Positions 19,174 to 28,826 of a stretch of DNA of 54,941 nucleotides are shown here, in pieces. The notes beneath the pieces are model-generated. The model did no database searches. It worked only from the letters and a program-made list of their open reading frames with translations, and had not been told where the DNA came from. The stretch comes from Propionibacterium australiense. GTDB lineage: Bacteria > Actinomycetota > Actinomycetes > Propionibacteriales > Propionibacteriaceae. The position numbers were made by a program, and so were the translations under genes. How positions within the stretch are numbered: the stretch's first letter is position 1; the number at the start of each line of letters is the position of its first letter. The stretch lies in NCBI RefSeq assembly GCF_003666605.1, contig NZ_RCIV01000015.1, forward strand, positions 1-54,941, in the 5' to 3' direction.

Positions 19174-19755
19174 GGCGAACCCTTTTCCTTTGCCTCGTCA
19201 GCGGGACTCCACAGTGAGCGGGGCCTCGTTGAACCCGCGCCAAGAACCCCGCATCGGTCGCAGGACCTTGGCCACTGACTTTCCGGCGGGCCTGCAGGGG
19301 ACCTGAGCCCACCACAGGTAACGGACCGGCTTGGTCCCAAACTACATGAGAATGCGCGGAAAGTAACCCCCGTCGGCTTGGGTTCTTGGTATTTTCCTGA
19401 CCCGCGGGGAGTTATTCACAGTCCAGCCACGACGCTCACAGAACCATCCTTCACTCCGAGCCACCCGACATTCGCGGCGCTGCTATGGTGAGGCTCGCCT
19501 TAATTTTTTCATCCGGCCACCAATGCCACCCCACTGACAGCCGAGATCCGGAGGGAATTACGGGACTGCTGCCACGAACGAACTGAAACAAAAGGAAAGG
19601 CTCGCCTTGGCATAATCCGAGGGACAAGGGCCGGAAGAGCCCCGGCCACACGTTCCGGCATCCCTTGGCGCCGCGCTACGAGCCGTGCCGACGACATGAG
19701 CGAATCGCGAAGGTCCTTTCTTGATACATTGATGCCGTGATGCGATGATGTGCTT
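19174..19755. other. Intergenic region with two copies of a short palindrome
   Basis: No convincing gene is present between the divergent GltD-like and vapB genes. AGGCTCGCCTT occurs twice, at about 19491-19501 and 19599-19609; the second copy forms a perfect AAGGC-TC-GCCTT dyad. This may be an operator. It resembles part of a DtxR/IdeR box but has the wrong half-site spacing. The promoters for both flanking operons should lie here. Confidence 0.35.
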
Positions 19756-19989
19756 ATGCGGACGACTCTTGATCTTGATGACAAGGTTCTGGCGGTGGCC
19801 CGTGAACGAGCGCGACGCGAAGGGATCTCCCTGGGGCGTGCCGTGTCTCAACTGGCCCTGCTGGGCATCACCGGCATCTCATTCAAGACCGGAAGCCGCG
19901 GGGTCCCTCTGTTCACCCCACCGCCGGGAAGCAGCCCCCACCCGGTCACGCCTGAGCTCATCGAGCAGCACCGTGACGAAGACGAGTGA
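19756..19989 (+). CDS. vapB: VapB-type ribbon-helix-helix antitoxin
   Basis: A 77-aa antitoxin. The N-terminal MRTTLDLDDKVLAVARERAR segment with EGISLGRAVSQLA is a ribbon-helix-helix DNA-binding fold. The Pro-rich C-terminus (residues about 40-77) would bind and block the VapC active site. I prefer ATG 19756 over the upstream GTG at 19750 because the family begins MRTTLxL. It overlaps vapC by 4 nt (GTGA), as in most vapBC operons, and probably represses its own promoter. Confidence 0.88.
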   Translation: MRTTLDLDDKVLAVARERARREGISLGRAVSQLALLGITGISFKTGSRGVPLFTPPPGSSPHPVTPELIEQHRDEDE

Positions 19990-20432
19990 AACCCATGACG
20001 CAGCATCGGACACGACTCCTCGACGTCAATGTCGTCATCGCGTTGTCCCTGCCATCCCATGTTCATCACGAGATCGTCACGACCTGGTTCGAGGACGTCA
20101 GGGACTGGGCGACATGCCCGATCACGCAGTCGGCGTATGTACGACTGCTGCTCAACCAGAATGTGACGGGGTTCCGGATCGCACCAGGTGACGTCCTTGC
20201 CGGAATGGCCGCCCTGTGCGCCGTGGACGGACACGAGTTCCTGTCCGATGACGCACCGTTGAGTGAGCCGCTGATCGACTTCTCGGTCCTGTCCGGCAGC
20301 AAGCAGGTCACCGATCTTCATCTCGTCGACCTGGCGGCGCGGCATCGTGCGGTTCTTGCGACGATGGACAGCCGGATCCCGAACGCGCTCGCCCCCGATG
20401 ACCGCAGGCACGTGGAGCTGATCCCCGTCTGA
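19986..20432 (+). CDS. vapC: VapC-type PIN-domain ribonuclease toxin
   Basis: A 148-aa PIN-domain toxin. The acidic active-site residues can be placed: Asp in LLDVNVVIAL near residue 13, Asp in VTDLHLVDLAARH near 104, and Asp in LATMDSRI near 122. VapC toxins cut RNA, often tRNA, when the antitoxin is degraded; the target here is unknown. The start is GTG 19986, overlapping the vapB stop, or ATG 19995. Length is normal and the pair appears intact. Confidence 0.88.
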   Translation: MKPMTQHRTRLLDVNVVIALSLPSHVHHEIVTTWFEDVRDWATCPITQSAYVRLLLNQNVTGFRIAPGDVLAGMAALCAVDGHEFLSDDAPLSEPLIDFSVLSGSKQVTDLHLVDLAARHRAVLATMDSRIPNALAPDDRRHVELIPV

Positions 20433-20478
20433 GTGGGAAGGGCGTTCGGCGCGACCAGGGTCACGGAGGGGCTGACCG

Positions 20479-20787
20479 TCAGCTGATCTGCTTGAGGGCC
20501 TCGTCCAGGCGCTCGAGCTTGCCGGTCATCTCACCGGTGAAACCGGTGTGGATGTCGGCCTTGAGGACGAGCGAGACACGCGGACTCACCGCGGCCACCG
20601 CCTCGCAGGCATCATGAATGACCCCCATGCACTCATCCCAGGTGCCCTCGATGTTCGTGAACATCGCATTGGTCTCGTTGGGCAGGCCCGACTCGCGGAC
20701 GACCTTGACCGCGGCGGCCACCGCGTCATGGATGTAGCCGTGGGCCTCGTCGCCGCCGGCAGGGCTGATCGCAAAGGCAACAAGCAT
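20479..20787 (-). CDS. Thiamine-binding (DUF77/MTH1187-type) protein
   Basis: A 102-aa protein of the small ferredoxin-fold family formerly called DUF77. Its members bind thiamine or related ligands as multimers. MLVAFAISPAGG and the TNIEGTWDECMGVI segment fit the family. It is a single gene converging on vapC. There is no ribosome binding site, but TAGTCT lies 6 nt before the ATG on the minus strand, suggesting a leaderless transcript. A direct role in vitamin metabolism is not shown by the neighbours. Confidence 0.75.
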   Translation of the reverse strand: MLVAFAISPAGGDEAHGYIHDAVAAAVKVVRESGLPNETNAMFTNIEGTWDECMGVIHDACEAVAAVSPRVSLVLKADIHTGFTGEMTGKLERLDEALKQIS

Positions 20788-20926
20788 GACACGAGACTAC
20801 GGCCCGCCCAGCCCTGACAGAACCACCGGGCACTGGACTCCGGGGTTCCCGAGTGAAACAGTGTGGCCAACAGGGCCGAGGAAAGCCCCCGGTTCAGCCA
20901 CCACTGTCCATGACGGAGGAACGAGC

Positions 20927-21517
20927 ATGCCAGAACGAACCGCATCCCTGCTCGGTAGGACCGAACCCGCGCGTCGCCGCATCGGAACGGCGCTCCTCGT
21001 CGGCGCCATCGCAGGCTTCTTCTCGGCCATCGTCAAGTTCGGCTGGGAGGTGCCCTTCCCGCCCCGCACACCCGAACGCAACGCCACCAACCCGCCGCAG
21101 ACCATGCTCGAACAGTGGTTCGGCATGAGCCCGGAGCAGTCCCACACGACCGTGTCGTTCAACCTCAACGACACGCTCCCGATCTACTCCTTCATCGTCC
21201 ACTTCGCCTTCTCGATCGCCGTCGCGCTCTTCTACTGCGTCCTGGCCGAGTACCTTCCGCGGATCAAGCTGTGGCAGGGCGCGGCCTTCGGCCTGCTCGT
21301 CTGGGTCGGCGCGCACCTGGTCCTCATGCCGCTCACCGGCATCGTCCCCTCACCCTTCCCGTGGGTCGACGGCGGCCAGACCTGGGCAGAGCACTTCTCC
21401 GAGGCGCTCGGCCACGTCGTGTGGATGTGGTCGATCGAGATCGTCCGCCGGGACCTGCGCAACCGCATCACGCACGAACCGGACGCCGAGATACCGCTGA
21501 CGGCCGCGACCCGCTGA
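20927..21517 (+). CDS. YagU-family inner membrane protein
   Basis: A 196-aa membrane protein with about four hydrophobic segments (residues about 18-38, 77-98, 107-130, 155-170) and the YagU/DUF1440 pattern, including KFGWEVPFPPRTPER near the first loop. E. coli YagU has been linked to acid resistance; the function here is unknown. The start is ATG 20927, preceded by GGAGGA; the longer open frame is not needed. It is divergent from the thiamine-binding gene and ends 21 bp before the convergent cydDC gene. Confidence 0.72.
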   Translation: MPERTASLLGRTEPARRRIGTALLVGAIAGFFSAIVKFGWEVPFPPRTPERNATNPPQTMLEQWFGMSPEQSHTTVSFNLNDTLPIYSFIVHFAFSIAVALFYCVLAEYLPRIKLWQGAAFGLLVWVGAHLVLMPLTGIVPSPFPWVDGGQTWAEHFSEALGHVVWMWSIEIVRRDLRNRITHEPDAEIPLTAATR

Positions 21518-21538
21518 CCGGTCCGGCCGCCCCATCGG

Positions 21539-24500
21539 TCAGGCCCGCACCGCAGGGCGCAGCCCCACCTGCCGGTCGCATGCCTCGACGAGGCCCGGGT
21601 CGTGGGTGATGACGAGCACCCCGGCGCCCCCGACACCCGCCCACACGTCGCCCATGAGGGCCTCGGCCGTGTCGTGGTCGAGGTGCTCGGTGGGCTCGTC
21701 CAGGATGACCAGCCGGTTGCGTTCGCGGCTCACGAGCAGGCGGGCCATGGCCACCCGGCGGGTCTCCCCGCCGGAGAGAGTGGCACCCGCCTCTCCCACC
21801 TCGCGTTCGGGGCTCATGGCGCTCAGGCCGGCCGCGTCGAGAGCGGCGCGCACCTGCTCGTCCGTGGCGTCCTTGTTCCCGATGCGCACGTTCTCCGCGA
21901 TGGAGGTGGCGAAGACGTGGGCGTCCTGGGCGAGATAGCCGATGCCGGACGGCGCCTGCAGTTCCCCGCCGCGCGGGGGGATGAGACCCATGACGGTGGC
22001 CGCCAGGGTCGTCTTGCCGGCTCCGGACGGGCCGGTGAGCGCCACCCGTTCGCCGGGTGCGACGCGCAGGTCGACGGGGCCGGCGACGACGGGACCGTCG
22101 GGCCAGCCGACGAGCAGTCGGTCGAGCACGAGCTCGCGCACACCGTTGTCGACGCCGATCTCCCGGTCACCGCGCCCCACGGGCTCGGCGGCCATGATCG
22201 CGAGCACCCGGCCCAGCGCGGAACGGGCCCGGGTGAGGCTCTGGGCAGCCTTGACCAGGTCGTTGAAGCCCTCGTTGAGAGCCAGTGGCGTCAGGACGAG
22301 GACGGCGAGTTCGCGGGGCAGCAGCGTCCCGGCCATGACGGCGCGGCCACCGATGAGCAGACCACCGACGACGGCGACGCCGCACAGGAGCATCTGGCCG
22401 GCGGCGGCCAGCCCGCGGGTCCAGGCCGCGCGGGCCTCGGCAGCGGCCAGGGCGCCGTCGATCGCCCGTAGCCGCGCCAGGGCCGCCCCGGCATCGCCGT
22501 AGGCGACGAGCTCGGGCGCGCAGCGGGCGATCTGGCGCACCTCGTCGCCGAGTTCACCGCGCAGGGGGATGGCCGCGCGGTCGGCCTGTTCGGAGAGCCG
22601 CTGACCCAGCCAGGGCAGGACGAATCCGGCGAGAGCACCGGTGGCGAACAGCAGCACCGCGGCCGCCGGTGAGAAGAACCCCATGACGGCGCTCGTGGCG
22701 ACGAGGACCAGGCCGGTGCCGAGGAAGGGCACGAGAACCCGCACGACGACGTCGAGGACGCCCTCGACATCGGCCGTGACGCGCACGAGCAGATCGCCTC
22801 GCCGGCGGCCGAGCAGTGTGGTGCGGGCGAGCCGGGCGAAGATGACCTCACGCAGGGCGCTCTCCATGCGCAGGGCCAGGTCGTGGCCGAGCAGGCGTTC
22901 GGCGTAGCGGAAGGCGCCGCGCCCGATGCCGAAGAAGCGCACGAGCACGGCCGCGGCCAGCAGGTGCAGCACCGGCGGGTGCTCGGCCGCGCGGCTGAGC
23001 AGCCAGCCGGCCACCCCCATCAGGCCGACGGACGAGCCCGTCGCGCAGACGGCGAGCAGGACCGCCCCGGCCAGCCGCGCGCGGCCGGCCGGTACCGCCG
23101 AGAGCAGCCTGCTGACGAGCCGGCCGGGCGTCGTGACGAGGTGCTCTGCGGTATCGAGGTCGAGCAGGACCTCCTTCTCCGGCGGCCGGCGGTCCAGGGC
23201 ATGGGGGTGGCCGCCGGTGGTGAGGAGGAAGACGTCCTCACCGGCGGCGGTCTCGTGCCGGCCCTCCGGCGCCACGGGACCGGCGGGCGCCCCGGTGGGC
23301 CGGGTGTCGGGTCCGGCCGTCGGCGGGGTGACGGTGACGACCTGATCGGCCATCTCCAGCAGGGCCGGCCGGTGCGAAATGACGATGGCGGAGACGCCGC
23401 TGGAGCGCACGGCGGCGACGGCACGGGCCTCGGTGTCCTGGTCGAGACCGGCCGTCGGCTCGTCCAGGACGAGGAGCCGGGCGCCACCGAGCTCGATGCG
23501 CAGCAGGGCGCGGGCGAGGGCGACGCGGCGGCGCTCCCCCGAGCTGAGTCCCTCGCCCTCGTCGGCCACGCGGTGGTCGAGGCAGAGCGCCTCGCCCCCG
23601 GCCCGGTCGAGGGCGTCGCGCAGCTGCGCGTCATCGGCGGCCGGGAAGCCGACGCGGACGTTGTCGGCGATCGTCCCGCCCAGCATGGCCGGGTCCTGCG
23701 AGACGTAGGCGATGCGGGCGCGCCACGAGTCGAGGTCGATCCGCGCAAGGTCGACGTCGCCGACGAGAACGCGCCCGCTCGTCGCCGGCTGGAAACCCAT
23801 GAGGACGTTGAGGGCGGTGGACTTGCCGCCGCCGGAGGGCCCGGCGAGGGCGAGCACCTGCCCCGGTTCGAGGCGGCAGCTGAGCGGGGCGAGGGCCGGG
23901 CCGTCGGCTCCGGGGTAGGTGACCGAGAGCCCGTCGAGGAGCACCGGCACCCGGCCGGGGTCGGGCGCCGGTGCCGCGCCGCCGAGGGCGCCGGCCTCGG
24001 CCTTCTCGATGATCTCGAAGGCCTGGGCGGCCGCCGCGGTGCCGTCGGCCGAGTCGTGGAAGTGGACGCCGACCTGGCGGATCGGCAGGTAGACCTCGGG
24101 GGTCAGGATGAGGACGAACAGCGCGGTGCGCAGGTCGAACTGTGCGGAGACGACGCGCAGGCCCATCGAGACGGCCACCAGCGCCACGGACAGGGTGCTG
24201 AGCAGTTCGAGGACGAAGGACGACAGGAAGGCCAGGCGCAGGGTCCGCATCGTCTCGGTGCGGTGGGCGCGCTCGGTGCTGCGCAGGCCCTTGAGCTGGG
24301 CGCGGGCCCGGCCGAAGACCTGCAGGGTGGGCAGGCCGGCCACGAGATCGGCGAAGTGGTTCGACAGGCGGGTCTGCTGGGCGAACCGCCGGTCCACCTG
24401 CTTGGCGGTGGCGATGCCGATGAGGGCCATGAAGAGCGGGATGAGCGGAATCGTCGCGGCGATCATGGCAGCCGAGCGCAGGTCCTGGGTGAGGATCGCG

Positions 24501-24946
24501 ACGCCGATGACGAGCGGCACGCTGACGGCCATCATGAGCTGCGGCAGGTACTTGGCGTAGTAGCCGTCGAGGGCGTCCAGGCCCTGGGTGAGGAGCGTGA
24601 TGAGCGTGCCGGACGGGGCCGATGCGTCGCTGGGCAGCCGCAGCCGGGCCCGCATGACGTCGGTGCGCAGCTGGGACTTCACCGCCGAGCAGGCCCGGTG
24701 GGCGAACAGCTGCGAGAGCCAGTTCAGGCCGGCGCGGGCCGCGAAGACGGCCAGCAGCAGGGCCGCGATGCGGCCGGTACCGGCCGCGTTCCCGGTGCCG
24801 ACGACGTGGGCGATGCCGTCGCTGATGAGACGCGCCTGAGCCAGGACGAGGAAGGCCGTCGTCACGCCGACCAGTGCGACCGCGACGAGGAAGCGGCTCG
24901 TCGCCCTGGCCCGCCTGATCAGGCGCGGGTCGAGTGGGGCCGGCAT
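21539..24946 (-). CDS. cydDC: Fused CydD-CydC ABC transporter
   Basis: A 1135-aa fusion of the two halves of the CydDC exporter, which supports cytochrome bd assembly by exporting thiols or handling haem in the periplasmic or outer space. The first half has an N-terminal six-helix membrane domain and a nucleotide-binding domain with GPSGGGKST, LSSGERRRVALARALL and LLVLDEPTAGLD. A Pro/Gly/Thr-rich linker (about residues 535-590) leads to a second membrane domain and a second domain with GPSGAGKTTLA, LSGGETRRVAMARLLV and VILDEPTEHLD. In E. coli these are two genes; fusion is common in Actinobacteria. GGAGGAG precedes the ATG. It follows cydB by 135 bp on the same strand. Confidence 0.94.
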   Translation of the reverse strand: MPAPLDPRLIRRARATSRFLVAVALVGVTTAFLVLAQARLISDGIAHVVGTGNAAGTGRIAALLLAVFAARAGLNWLSQLFAHRACSAVKSQLRTDVMRARLRLPSDASAPSGTLITLLTQGLDALDGYYAKYLPQLMMAVSVPLVIGVAILTQDLRSAAMIAATIPLIPLFMALIGIATAKQVDRRFAQQTRLSNHFADLVAGLPTLQVFGRARAQLKGLRSTERAHRTETMRTLRLAFLSSFVLELLSTLSVALVAVSMGLRVVSAQFDLRTALFVLILTPEVYLPIRQVGVHFHDSADGTAAAAQAFEIIEKAEAGALGGAAPAPDPGRVPVLLDGLSVTYPGADGPALAPLSCRLEPGQVLALAGPSGGGKSTALNVLMGFQPATSGRVLVGDVDLARIDLDSWRARIAYVSQDPAMLGGTIADNVRVGFPAADDAQLRDALDRAGGEALCLDHRVADEGEGLSSGERRRVALARALLRIELGGARLLVLDEPTAGLDQDTEARAVAAVRSSGVSAIVISHRPALLEMADQVVTVTPPTAGPDTRPTGAPAGPVAPEGRHETAAGEDVFLLTTGGHPHALDRRPPEKEVLLDLDTAEHLVTTPGRLVSRLLSAVPAGRARLAGAVLLAVCATGSSVGLMGVAGWLLSRAAEHPPVLHLLAAAVLVRFFGIGRGAFRYAERLLGHDLALRMESALREVIFARLARTTLLGRRRGDLLVRVTADVEGVLDVVVRVLVPFLGTGLVLVATSAVMGFFSPAAAVLLFATGALAGFVLPWLGQRLSEQADRAAIPLRGELGDEVRQIARCAPELVAYGDAGAALARLRAIDGALAAAEARAAWTRGLAAAGQMLLCGVAVVGGLLIGGRAVMAGTLLPRELAVLVLTPLALNEGFNDLVKAAQSLTRARSALGRVLAIMAAEPVGRGDREIGVDNGVRELVLDRLLVGWPDGPVVAGPVDLRVAPGERVALTGPSGAGKTTLAATVMGLIPPRGGELQAPSGIGYLAQDAHVFATSIAENVRIGNKDATDEQVRAALDAAGLSAMSPEREVGEAGATLSGGETRRVAMARLLVSRERNRLVILDEPTEHLDHDTAEALMGDVWAGVGGAGVLVITHDPGLVEACDRQVGLRPAVRA

Positions 24947-25081
24947 CGGCTGGTCTCCTCCCCGGTCGTCTCACACCGCCGCAGCGGGCCCAGGCACACA
25001 CTTCCCCACAGCCAGACCCGTGGAAATGATGTCAACCGGCCGTCGGGTCGGCAGTCTCGGCGGGATCGCGCCACGAGCGCG

Positions 25082-26218
25082 TCACGTCCAGGTCGTCGCC
25101 GGCACCTCGTTGGGTTCCTCCTCGTGTTCGGGCAGCTCCCGGCTGCTGATGCGCCTGCGGAAGATCCAGTAGCTCCAGATCTGGTAGCCCAGGACGACCG
25201 GTACGATGCAGCCCGCGAAGATCGTCATGAGCCGCAACGTGTGCGGCGAGCTCGACGCGTTGACCATGGTGATCGGATTGGCCGGGTCGGCCGAGACGAA
25301 ACCGAGCGTGCCGTAGAGCTTGGTGAAGACCATCACGAAGAAGGCGATGATCGTCAGTCCGGTGAAGAGGAACGCCCGGCCGTTGCGCTCGGCGCGCTGG
25401 GCCAGCACGGCCACCGTCAGGGCGACGACCGCGACGAGACCGGCCGTCCACATGAGGACGGTGGCCGGGGCGCCGAGGTAGGGGTTCTCGGCGGCGCCGT
25501 GGACGGTGCAGGCGGCGAGCACGAAGACGGCGAGCACCGCCACGGTGAGCGGGCCGAGGGTCTTCAGCACCGTCATGGCGCGCTCACGCACCTCTCCGTA
25601 GGTCTTGAGGGCCAGGAAGACCGCGCCGTGGGTGCAGAACAGCAGGATGAACAGCACCCCGCCGAGCAGGCTGAACGGGTTGAACAGGCTCCAGAAGCCG
25701 CCGGTGAACAGATTGGGCGCGCCGAAGGCGGCACTCGTGTCCGGGGCGACCGGCAGGCCGCGGACGAGGTTGGCGAAGCCGATGCCGAGTACCAGCGAGA
25801 CGATGAACGAGCCGGCGCTGGCGCAGGCGTCGAAGGTGTTGCGCCAGCGGTCGTCGGGCATCTTGGCGCGGTACTCGAAGGAGACGCCGCGGGCGATGAG
25901 CCCGGCCAGCACGAGGAACAGCGGCAGGTACAGGGCGCTGAACAGCGTGGCGTACCAGCCGGGGAAGGCCGCGAACATGGCGCCGCCGGCGGTCAGCAGC
26001 CAGACCTCGTTACCGTCCCAGACCGGGCCGATGGTGTTGATCATGACGCGGCGCTGCCTGGGGTCCCTGCCGAGCACCGGGTACAGCATGGCGACTCCGA
26101 AGTCGAAGCCCTCGAGGAAGAAGAAGCCCGTCCACAGCAGGGCGATCAGGCAGAACCAGACGATCTGCAGCGGACTCGCGTCGAGCGGGAGCTGCAGGGG
26201 AACCATGGTGGTCAGCAT
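25082..26218 (-). CDS. cydB: Cytochrome bd ubiquinol/menaquinol oxidase subunit II
   Basis: A 378-aa CydB with eight or nine hydrophobic segments. The family motif WTGFFFLEGFDFGVAML occurs near residue 30 and NEVWLLTAGGAMFAAFPGWYAT near 65. The start MLTTMVPLQLPL is 14 bp after the cydA stop; the longer upstream frame is a shadow of cydA. With CydA it forms the high-affinity terminal oxidase. Length is normal. Confidence 0.96.
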   Translation of the reverse strand: MLTTMVPLQLPLDASPLQIVWFCLIALLWTGFFFLEGFDFGVAMLYPVLGRDPRQRRVMINTIGPVWDGNEVWLLTAGGAMFAAFPGWYATLFSALYLPLFLVLAGLIARGVSFEYRAKMPDDRWRNTFDACASAGSFIVSLVLGIGFANLVRGLPVAPDTSAAFGAPNLFTGGFWSLFNPFSLLGGVLFILLFCTHGAVFLALKTYGEVRERAMTVLKTLGPLTVAVLAVFVLAACTVHGAAENPYLGAPATVLMWTAGLVAVVALTVAVLAQRAERNGRAFLFTGLTIIAFFVMVFTKLYGTLGFVSADPANPITMVNASSSPHTLRLMTIFAGCIVPVVLGYQIWSYWIFRRRISSRELPEHEEEPNEVPATTWT

Positions 26219-26232
26219 GGGTCGGTCACCTC

Positions 26233-27741
26233 TCAGTACGCGAAGGTCATCGGGCGGTCGGTGCCGCTCGCGGCGGGGGCGACCAGCTCGGGCAGGCCCT
26301 CCCGGATCGTGCGGATGAACAGCTTGAGCACGACGACCGCCACGGCGGCGTAGATCAGCGTGTACAGGACCATCGTGAGGAGCACGTCGAGGGCGGTGTT
26401 GCCCGGCGAGACACCGGCCGCGGTGGGCAGGACGCCGTAGACGATCCAGGGCTGGCGGCCCATCTCGGTGAAGATCCAGCCGAAGGAGTTGGCGAGCAGC
26501 GGCAGGAACGGCAGGCACACCATGATGGCCGTGTAGAGGCGGCCGCCACCGGGGACGCGGCCGGCGCGGGTGAGCCACAGCATGACGGCACCGATGCCGA
26601 TGGCCAGGCAGCCGAGGCCGATCATGAGACGGAAGCTGTAGAAGCTCACCATGACATCCGGCACCGGGTCGACGGGCATGTCCCTGAGCTCGGCGGCGAA
26701 CGCCTCCTGCAGCTGGTTGACCTCGCCGTCGTTGCTCCGGTAGCCCTCGTCGAGGTACTGCTGGCGCAGGTCCTGGATGCCCTGGACGGTGGCGTTCGGG
26801 TCGTGCTGGGCGAGGAGCGACAGGACGTAGGGCACCTCGATGCTGAGCACCTTGTGGTAGGTGGTCTCGGCGCCCTCGCCCTCTTTTGTGATGATGGCGA
26901 CGAGGGAGAACGGCGCGCCGTCCTCGGTCTCGACGAGCCCCTCGGAGGCCGCCAGCTTCATCGGCTGGTACTGGGTCTCGACCTGGGCCTGCAGGTCGCC
27001 GGAGACGAGGGTCGCGGCGCCGGCGAACAGCAGCACCCAGGCGCCCAGACGGGCGGACTTGCGCCAGGTGTCGATGTCGTCCTCGCCGCCGGTGCCGGCC
27101 AGGGCCTCGCGGCGCCTGGCCGCCAGCCACCAGCCGCTCACCCCGAGCAGCAGGGCGCCGGCGACCATGAGTGAGGCGCCCATCTGGTGCGGGAAGGTGG
27201 CGAGGAAGAACGGGTTGGTGAGCACATCGGTGAAGCTCGACAGCTCGGCGCGGCCCGCCGTCTCGTTGTAGACGGCGCCGACCGGGTTCTGCATCCAGCA
27301 GTTGGCCGCCAGGATGAAGGCCGCCGACGCGGTGGTGCCGATGGCGACGAGGTAGATGCAGGCCAGGTGCAGCATCCTTGGCAGGCGGTTCCAGCCGAAG
27401 ATCCACAGACCGATGAAGGTGGATTCCATGAAGAAGGCGATGAGTGCCTCCAGAGCCAGCGGGGCGCCGAAGATGTCGCCGACGAACCGCGAGTACTCAG
27501 ACCAGTTCATGCCGAACTGGAATTCCTGGACGATGCCGGTGACGACGCCGGCGGCGAAGTTGATGAGCATGAGCTTGGCGAAGAACTTCACCAGGCGCAG
27601 CCACTGGTCATCCCTCGTGCGCATCCAGGCGGTCTGCATCCCGGCCATGAGCCAGGTGATGCCGATGGTGATGGGCACGAAGAGGAAGTGGTAGACGGTG
27701 GTGATGCCGAACTGCCACCGCGAGAGAACCTCAGCATCCAT
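26233..27741 (-). CDS. cydA: Cytochrome bd oxidase subunit I
   Basis: A 502-aa CydA, the subunit carrying haems b558, b595 and d. The N-terminus has the conserved RWQFGITTVYHFLFVPITIG with the axial His. The Q-loop is of the short type and the GRQPWIVYGVLPT motif lies near residue 430. I choose ATG 27741 (MDAEVLSRWQFG). No ribosome binding site is present, but TAGCCT at 27754-27749 lies 7 nt upstream, so the mRNA is probably leaderless. It heads the cydA-cydB-cydDC set. The oxidase supports respiration at low oxygen, matching the anaerobic PFOR operon nearby. Confidence 0.97.
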   Translation of the reverse strand: MDAEVLSRWQFGITTVYHFLFVPITIGITWLMAGMQTAWMRTRDDQWLRLVKFFAKLMLINFAAGVVTGIVQEFQFGMNWSEYSRFVGDIFGAPLALEALIAFFMESTFIGLWIFGWNRLPRMLHLACIYLVAIGTTASAAFILAANCWMQNPVGAVYNETAGRAELSSFTDVLTNPFFLATFPHQMGASLMVAGALLLGVSGWWLAARRREALAGTGGEDDIDTWRKSARLGAWVLLFAGAATLVSGDLQAQVETQYQPMKLAASEGLVETEDGAPFSLVAIITKEGEGAETTYHKVLSIEVPYVLSLLAQHDPNATVQGIQDLRQQYLDEGYRSNDGEVNQLQEAFAAELRDMPVDPVPDVMVSFYSFRLMIGLGCLAIGIGAVMLWLTRAGRVPGGGRLYTAIMVCLPFLPLLANSFGWIFTEMGRQPWIVYGVLPTAAGVSPGNTALDVLLTMVLYTLIYAAVAVVVLKLFIRTIREGLPELVAPAASGTDRPMTFAY

Positions 27742-27903
27742 GGCAGGCAGGCTAGGCCCCCGAGACACCCTGACGCAAAAATCAGGGACCGTGGTGTTCG
27801 CGTCCGGCTGACGAGTCCGCCGTTCGGACCCTCGACAACGGTTTAGGTACGACTCCAGCCATGCAAAACAGTAGGTGGTATGCCTTGTCAGAGGGAATTC
27901 GCC

Positions 27904-27935
27904 GGGGCATTTCACCTGTTGTGAACAGGAGCCCC
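27904..27935. promoter_or_regulatory. Imperfect hairpin upstream of cydA
   Basis: GGGGC...GCCCC arms enclose an inner TTCAC-N5-GTGAA dyad between the exonuclease stop and cydA. It may terminate the exonuclease transcript or be an operator for cydA. The inner dyad has the opposite half-site order to a Rex box (GTGAA...TTCAC), so I do not call it a Rex site. Confidence 0.3.
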
Positions 27936-27962
27936 ACGAGCTGCGGGAGGGTCTCGGGGCGG

Positions 27963-28586
27963 CTATGACCGCAGGAGCAGGGGCGCGTCGACGGGGTCGG
28001 CGAGGCCGACGGGCCAGGCGTAGTGCTCGGCGCGGCCGCCGGCCCCCGACCAGGGCGCGGGACCGTCGAGGGCACTGGCGATGTCCAGGTAGACACCGAA
28101 CAGTTCCGCGGTGGCCCGCGCGTCGCCCAGGGCGGAGTGGGCGTGACGCAGGCTGACACCCGCGGCCCGGCAGCAGTCGGCGAGCTTGAACGTGGGCGGA
28201 CGTGGGCTCAGCAGCGTGCGCCCCAGGCGCATCGTGCAGACCGAGGGCATCGGTTCCGGTGGCAGCTCGGCGCCGACGCGTCGCAGCTCGGTGTCGAGGA
28301 AGGACACGTCGAAGGACGCGTTGTGGGCGATGACGAGCCGGCCGCGCAGCTGGGCGATGAGGCGCCCGGTGACCTGCTCCAGGGTGGGCGCGGCGGCGAC
28401 GTCGCGGTCGGTGATGTGGTGCACCGAGGTGGCCCCGACGTCCCGCCACGGCTGGATGAGCGTGCCCCACTCCCCCTGGCTGCGCCCCTGCTCGTCGAGC
28501 AGCACGATACCTATCTCGACGATCCGGTCGCCCCTCCTCGGCGAGAAACCGGTCGTCTCGAGGTCGAGCACTGCGTATCCGGGCAT
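27963..28586 (-). CDS. DEDDh 3'-5' exonuclease (DnaQ-like)
   Basis: A 207-aa exonuclease of the DnaQ/epsilon fold. Exo I is VLDLETTGF (catalytic Asp and Glu near residues 8 and 10), Exo II is IAHNASFDVSFLDTEL near 90, and the Exo III His-Asp pair lies in HSALGDARATAELF near 155. Such proteins trim DNA or RNA 3' ends; it may act in repair rather than in the replicative polymerase. The start MPGYAVLDLETTG is preferred over the longer frame. GAGAAT 6 nt upstream suggests a leaderless transcript. Confidence 0.85.
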   Translation of the reverse strand: MPGYAVLDLETTGFSPRRGDRIVEIGIVLLDEQGRSQGEWGTLIQPWRDVGATSVHHITDRDVAAAPTLEQVTGRLIAQLRGRLVIAHNASFDVSFLDTELRRVGAELPPEPMPSVCTMRLGRTLLSPRPPTFKLADCCRAAGVSLRHAHSALGDARATAELFGVYLDIASALDGPAPWSGAGGRAEHYAWPVGLADPVDAPLLLRS

Positions 28587-28826
28587 GCCGCGATTCTCGC
28601 ACCCGGCACCGACCGGCCCAAACCCCGTCCAGCGGCGCTTGCCCCGGGCATCGGGCAGAATGAGGGGGACGAACCCGGCGCGCCGCACGCCCGCGTCCTC
28701 CCCAGTCATCGGGCATCGTGAGATGAACCTGGAGGCATTCGCGATCGGTCCCGGAACCGCCCTCTTGGCCCGGTGGCTCCCACCACACCGGCCGCCGAAG
28801 CAATCGAGTCCGACCGGCCGGTGGAC

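Noticed and set aside
19485-19505. DtxR/IdeR iron box
   Set aside because: Only part of the consensus is present and the half-site spacing does not fit; kept only as an unnamed repeated motif.
22883-26353. 1156-codon open frame on the plus strand
   Set aside because: Antisense to cydDC and cydB; Gly/Arg/Glu low-complexity without domains.
27904-27935. Rex-type redox operator before cydA
   Set aside because: The dyad is TTCAC...GTGAA, reverse in order to the Rex consensus, and the spacing differs.
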